A stretch of 64,000 nt of DNA. Source: Rotaria macrura (taxonomy: Eukaryota > Rotifera > Eurotatoria > Philodinida > Philodinidae). Position 1 is the stretch's first letter. Each line of letters starts with the position of its first letter. Where the stretch lies: the NCBI GenBank assembly GCA_900239685.1, contig OENT01000502.1:1-64000 (forward strand). The letters run 5' to 3'. A program made the translations under genes and the position numbers. A model generated the notes under the pieces. It was not told the origin of the DNA. It did no database searches and saw only the letters and a list, made by a program, of their open reading frames with translations. Positions 58,600 to 64,000 of the stretch are shown one piece after another.

Positions 58600-59871
58600 A
58601 TGTTGATAGATACAACAAAACCGGTTCATTCGAAAATAATGAACAAATTCATGTGACTCGTACCATGTCTTCACTTCACGATGAGATGACATCTATTTCC
58701 TATATACTTGCGAGAAAATTTATCATATGACTGCATTTTTGCTAGATTCGTATGGACTAGTAATTTATCACTATATCTAGTTCTTCACAAAGAAATAAAT
58801 ATATTTTGTTTTATCTTATCATGAAACAATTGAAAGAGATGCAGTTATAGGATAAATATTACTTTCCATGCTATTGAAGAAAAGTTTTATTGGTAAATTG
58901 TTGAAAGAGTCAAAAACAATCGGCTACATCAATTCATAAATATACGAGACACTCTCTATGCCTGACGACTCGATCTTTTCACGTAATAATACTAATTTGA
59001 TTGTTCATGCACGCTTACAACAGCTCCTATGGACGAAAATTATACAACTTTATTGTTTGACGCTATCCTATTCACATTAACAACAATATCCGGATAATTA
59101 ATAGATTTAAATCTATGTATTAGTGCATATAGCTGCATACTAGAGAAGTATAAGGATAAAGATAGAAGAAGAGCCGGTGAGAAAATAAGAAAAAAAATCA
59201 TTTGAACAATTAAAGAGTGTGAGTTCATTGATGCTCAAAGATGTAGAACCGTAAAGAAAAATACTTCTACTTCTTTATCAAGGATGATATAATTTACGTT
59301 TTTATGAATGCTGTGAAGTATTAATCACAAGTACCCAACAGTAGTTATTTTTTAATCTTATCTGAATAGTGCATGACTCATTATGGTGTTAATCATCGAA
59401 TGTCTTCATCGAACTCTTCTAAATCTGAATATAAACTTTAAAATCACATAGCATCAAGCCGAAAAAGTTCTTATAGAATTACCACTAAAAGAGTACGTAG
59501 TATCTCATGATTAGTTTGGTGCTATGAAACATATGTCCAGCGCTAATCTCTCCCATAGTGCTGTAAATGCATTCAAGGTTATATTAAAGTTCAGATGAGA
59601 AAAAAAAGTCTTTTTTTCTCTCTATAGATACAGTATAGTTGATATGGAAATGAGAAAAAATTGTTTATGCATGTTCATGGAAACTTGACGCAGACTCAAC
59701 AAAAGGATTCATAAAATACATCAAGTGCTGCAATACTTGAATTCTTGGTAATTTGATTAGGAACTAGATAGTAGTAGAGCTTCACTAGACTAAGAAATAC
59801 GATGCTAAGCACTCACTTTAGCTTTAGGGAAAACAAATGTTATATACAGATTGAGTACTCTACTTATGAAT
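58600..59871. other. no gene seen
   Basis: AT-rich sequence with only chance frames. Confidence 0.45.
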
Positions 59872-60339
59872 TCATTTTAATAGCCCCAAGGAATCGAAAG
59901 CATTCTGCCGTGGCTTTCCAATCAAAGACGGAGCATTCTCGACAACTGCTTGATCTAACATTGGAGCAACATGAGCAGTATCCATTCTCAATGACACTAT
60001 TCTGTGAGCTCTACCAAATGATATCGACAGATTTCTAGCAATCGGTGATACTTTATCGATCATGTATTTCAATGATTCATCGTTTGCCATCCGCTATATT
60101 AACAGCTGTTTCACATAGGAGTCGATAGCGTGGCACCTAACTTCTCTTACCGCTTTCATTTTAATTATCTCAAAACGAAGAGAAGGCAAAATCCTTCCAA
60201 TATTATCATTTTCGGACGCTATCTGCTGGGAAACGGACCATGATAGAAAAAATGTTAGAAAAAAAGTAATCGGTTCAATCTTGGTACTTGGACCACACGT
60301 CTGATGTAGCGTTTTCGAACTTTTAATTCTCGTGATCAT
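59872..60339 (-). pseudogene. possible degraded coding region, unrecognised
   Basis: Two adjacent minus frames, 60339-60094 and 60090-59872, have higher GC and a more protein-like texture than their surroundings (EIIKMKAVREVRCHAIDSYV, then MIDKVSPIARNLSISFGRAH). They are separated by a stop and a frame change. I do not recognise them. A gene fragment or old mobile-element ORF is possible. Confidence 0.25.
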
Positions 60340-62416
60340 CGCGTTATAAAATAACTAGTTCTTTACGTACGCAAAATGTAAAGTAAGATAGAAAGAAACA
60401 AACAAACAAAGTAAACTTGCACATGACAAGATAACGGCTTTGCTTCGCAACGCATTAAAAAAACCAAAACCAAAACGAACTATCGAATGAATATTTAAAA
60501 AAAACTGATAAAAGTAAAGCAGTGAACTTATCTATAGTCTTGTATGAAAAAAAATTTCTTTAGTTACTATTCGTTTTGAAAGAACGAAAGTTGTCTGGTT
60601 GAAAAATTAGTACTATAAGTGCTGGATCAATAATGCAAGAAAACGCTGGTGAGATAGCGGTTTTCGATGTTTTTCTTTAAAATTTTATTAAGCCAGATAT
60701 ATAAAGGTTAGATGCATACAGCTATCTTATCTGTGCGTTCTCTAGCTTGCCATATTAGCGAATTAAGATCTGATTAGCTTAAGAATCATATGACATTTCC
60801 CATGAAGCGATTTTCATAGGAGTATAGGTGGGGCACAGAATCCAATCTATATAGATTCTGATGGCATCAAAAATGAATACTAGATAGAAGATCCACTCTA
60901 AAAATAGATCGAATCAGTCATACAAGGGTTCGTTATTCATCAGTTGGGGATTAGTAAATTGATGCAAAGTAGTGTAGTTTTTGCCACGTCGCACATTTAT
61001 TTAAAGATTTTTCTCAAACGAATGAACATTCGTATATTTAAACGGCTTCAAGTTTGCATCTCCTGTTGTTGCTGCTCGAATGTGTTTCCCTCTCGCTAAT
61101 AGAAAAATTCATACTTTTATCTCTTTACTTTGCTTTATTTTTCAAAAATCAGAATTAATTTATATTTATTTTATAAATGAAAAGATTTTATTTATATTTA
61201 TATTTATAAAATAAAGTAAAGAAGAAGTAACATCTCGCAATGGTAACTTGTGCTTCGAAACCCTTCCCTTAACAGTGAGTTATCGAATCACGATGAACAT
61301 GTCATGTGTTTGTGAATGGTATTTAATTATTGATTGCTTTTTTTTTGTATTTTCGACACGACGTGAACGACATATCAACATACTGTGAAGCCACTGCTAA
61401 TCTATATCATTTCAATTTTGTAAGAATTAGTTTCTCAGGATCCTGACAAATAGTACACATCGTATCGACCATAAAAACTTTCGAGCATTAAATATTATTC
61501 ACAAACCCATGATATGTTCGTCGTGATTCAATGGCTCAATTTCAAGAGCAGCGTTTCGGAGAATGTAGCAGTTATCATGTCATCTAGTTCGATGCCAGAT
61601 AGACGTGTAACTTTTATTTTCTGTTTGTTCATCAACAGCCAAGAAAGAAAAACAATTTCGATTCTATTAAAACATAACATATCCTTCCATTCAATCGTTT
61701 GAATTGTTTCTCTAATATTTCTGTTAACAATAACATTTTTAAGTGACAGATGTTTTTATTTAAAAAGAAAATTTCAATTATATTTTATCGACTGCTGCCA
61801 TTCTGTCAGTTTCAAGGCCTTTTAGTAAAGAATTTCTTCGTCTTTTTTACTATGCAGAAAAAAAAGATTTACTTTAGAATCCCTTAAATCAGAATGTTTG
61901 ATATAGTGAAGGTTGTATACATATTATTTAGATGATTATCACCTTAATTTTAAAGCTATTTTCAAATCACACGAAAAAATTCGTAAGAGAAAGTAAGAAA
62001 TCGCGTAGCGAGTTTCTAATTTAGAGAAGTTGTTGAAATTTTTCTCGAGAAGGATTCTCGACTTCATTACATTTTATTATTTTTTTCTAAACAATGCTGA
62101 CAGCAATAAAGGATTTTTTTCTTCAATAGTAATTTCACAAATAAAACCAGAAATTTACTTTACCTATACATGTCGACTGAATTTTGTTCTCAATATACAA
62201 ACGAATTTTGGATACTATGGCCCTAATCGAATCACATCATTTTCATCGTGTTCAAAACACTTGCTGTTAAGTAGAAAACAAAAAAAAAACACAATAAACT
62301 TGACTATGAATGTGTATGTAACGATATATTCTATTTTCAGTTGAAGATTTAGTCAAACTCAACAGATGAAGCAACTATCCGTCGAATTATATAGTTGGGA
62401 TACAGAAGATCATCTA
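60340..62416. other. no gene; imperfect inverted repeat at 61117-61225
   Basis: No supported gene. CTTTACTTTGCTTTATTTT near 61120 and AAAATAAAGTAAAG near 61210 form an AT-rich inverted pair ~100 bp apart, possibly a very small element. Confidence 0.4.
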
Positions 62417-62486
62417 GAAAGAGAAAGCAATAAAATCATCAAGAAAGAGAAAATTCATTGCAACAAATTTTATTGCTTTCTCTTTC
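62417..62486. repeat. perfect 20-bp hairpin
   Basis: GAAAGAGAAAGCAATAAAAT (62417-62436) is exactly complementary to ATTTTATTGCTTTCTCTTTC (62467-62486) around a 30-nt loop. No gene is adjacent. Confidence 0.85.
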
Positions 62487-63952
62487 ACACTCAAGAAAAT
62501 ATAGAATTGCAAAGAAAGTATATGATCATTCTATTTAAATAACTTAAAATTCGATTGTATCGTTTCTAGATCTCTTACTTCGATTGCCTCCATCTAAATT
62601 TTTTTTTCTTACTCGATCGAAAAAACGAAAGACGGTTTCTTCAGATATTTTTTTCATCTTTTTTTATGTTCATTTTACACTAAAAATGAAATATACTCAA
62701 GTCTTTTTCTACGAATCTACGAAAGTATATGAGAAAAGTGTACAATACGTTTAGCGAGTTTCTTGAATAGAATAATGCAAAAGTCAGATAGGAACATTTC
62801 TCTCTTTGCTTTCATTCTCAATCGCAAAAGTAATGTTCAATTTGTAATGTGCCGCGAAGAACAGTATTTGTGTAGTCTTTCATAAGTTTACTTTTTTCTC
62901 TTTTCCTTTTATTTTACTTATGCATCACATGGCATCGTTTTCTACCGCCATGATCTCGAGAACGTCAATTGAGAAAAGCATTTCTCAAACAAATGATTCT
63001 AGCAATGAGAACCAGCCGACACTTTTTTAAAATCTCTTCTATCATGCTCTGTTCATCAGTAAGTATTGTCGGAAAAAAAACAAATACTACAATACTTATT
63101 ATTTATTCTGCGGCTTTTTTTAAATATCTTTTCGTTTCATCGATACTTTTTTCAGAATAACATCAGTATTTTACCAAAAACGTCTGGTTTCCAAAAAAAA
63201 AGTACACAAAACGACAATGACATAACAGAACCTTTCTATAAATGAGTGCTATAATCAGTTTAAGCGACAGAAAAATGCTTTTGATAATGTTTGCTCATCA
63301 CTTCAGAATCATCAGACAATGAGTATTCTTTATCGATGAAGAGATGAACATTATATCAGTCTTTCACAGTTATTCGGTGAAATATCTCTTGAGAGTATGT
63401 TGAATTGAACAAAATATGTGTTCACCTTTCTTTAAAAATCTGATAAATGTTTTTTTAACTAAATGTCGTATGGCTTTCAATAACAAAAGTATTTTTGCTA
63501 AGGCTTCTATTTAAACGATCATTAGAATAAATGGAATCATCTGTAAACTCGTGTTATATAATCAGTACTAAAAATAGCAGTAATTAATTTGGATAGGATC
63601 AGTTTGTTAAATGTCAGTATCAGGAAAAATTATATAATGGATCAGTTGAAAATGCTTATTAGCGCAGCTCCGTTAGCGCTAAAATGTGAAACCCACATAT
63701 CTTTAGCTTCATAAGGCTAATAGAAAATACAGAAAATGTAATATCACAAATTTTTAGCATCTTCTTCCTCTGGTGGGTGCCCTATTTTTCGTTTCCATTG
63801 TTGCTAGTCGTTCGTTAGTTTCCGTATGTTTTTATTTAACAATGTTCTTACTATAAGCATGGAAGTAAACGGTAAACAACGCTCTTATATATGACGATAA
63901 TAGGTTTAGTCCATTTTTGCTGACGATGATTTTTGCCGATTTCAACCTCATC
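62487..63952. other. no gene seen
   Basis: AT-rich sequence with pyrimidine tracts. No supported gene. Confidence 0.45.
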
Positions 63953-64000
63953 GAAAGAATTTTTCTTTCTTTCTAAAATAGAGAAAAGAAAAATTCTTTC
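63953..64000. repeat. 16-bp inverted repeat at the window edge
   Basis: GAAAGAATTTTTCTTT (63953-63968) pairs exactly with AAAGAAAAATTCTTTC (63985-64000). The structure may continue past the window. Confidence 0.75.

Overview
The window looks like eukaryotic, AT-rich nuclear DNA from a small invertebrate, most plausibly a bdelloid rotifer. Several conserved animal genes are split by short GT-AG introns, mostly about 55-80 bp. Helitron-type coding remnants and a hammerhead ribozyme of the kind found in Penelope-like elements are present. Short interstitial TGTGGG motifs recur, and TGTGGG is the telomere unit I associate with bdelloids. The bdelloid assignment is inference from style; no marker gene proves it.

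Layout. The first ~28 kb is gene-poor and full of small mobile elements, satellites and decayed genes. It holds a 10-bp tandem array (211-391), an 80-bp tandem array (about 2950-3440), a 122-bp array (20630-20960) and a 20-bp array (22254-22440). It also holds several short elements with inverted termini, including a family bounded by CCCAGG(T/G)C...GACCTGGG (13168-13468, 14565-15221, 15841-16110, 18357-18755). A 174-bp perfect inverted repeat around a run of Ns carries a hammerhead ribozyme in each arm (19138-19522). The only reasonably intact gene here is a RING/B-box/coiled-coil gene (7434-9066, minus). An ABCC transporter pseudogene (17630-18286, minus) and a Helitron Rep/helicase pseudogene (about 23840-27610, plus) are recognisable by their motifs. 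A frameshifted gene of unknown function follows (28896-30079, minus).

From 32.5 kb to 53.4 kb the window is a normal gene neighbourhood. It contains a DPY30-motif/coiled-coil/ankyrin-like protein (plus), a synaptobrevin/VAMP-type R-SNARE (minus, convergent with the former), a FAM43-like PTB-domain protein (plus, divergent from VAMP), the ciliary transition-zone protein TMEM231 (minus), an inositol hexakisphosphate kinase (plus) and a class A GPCR (minus). Exon phases were checked by hand for all the multi-exon genes and agree. A decayed, unrecognised gene lies at 39.6-42.3 kb. From 53.4 kb to the end I see no convincing gene, only simple repeats, hairpins and a hAT-like miniature element.

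The most unusual feature is the first 28 kb. Many short elements are built from one near-palindromic word repeated in both orientations, and each element uses a different word. Two such vocabularies share the same CCCAGGTC-type termini.
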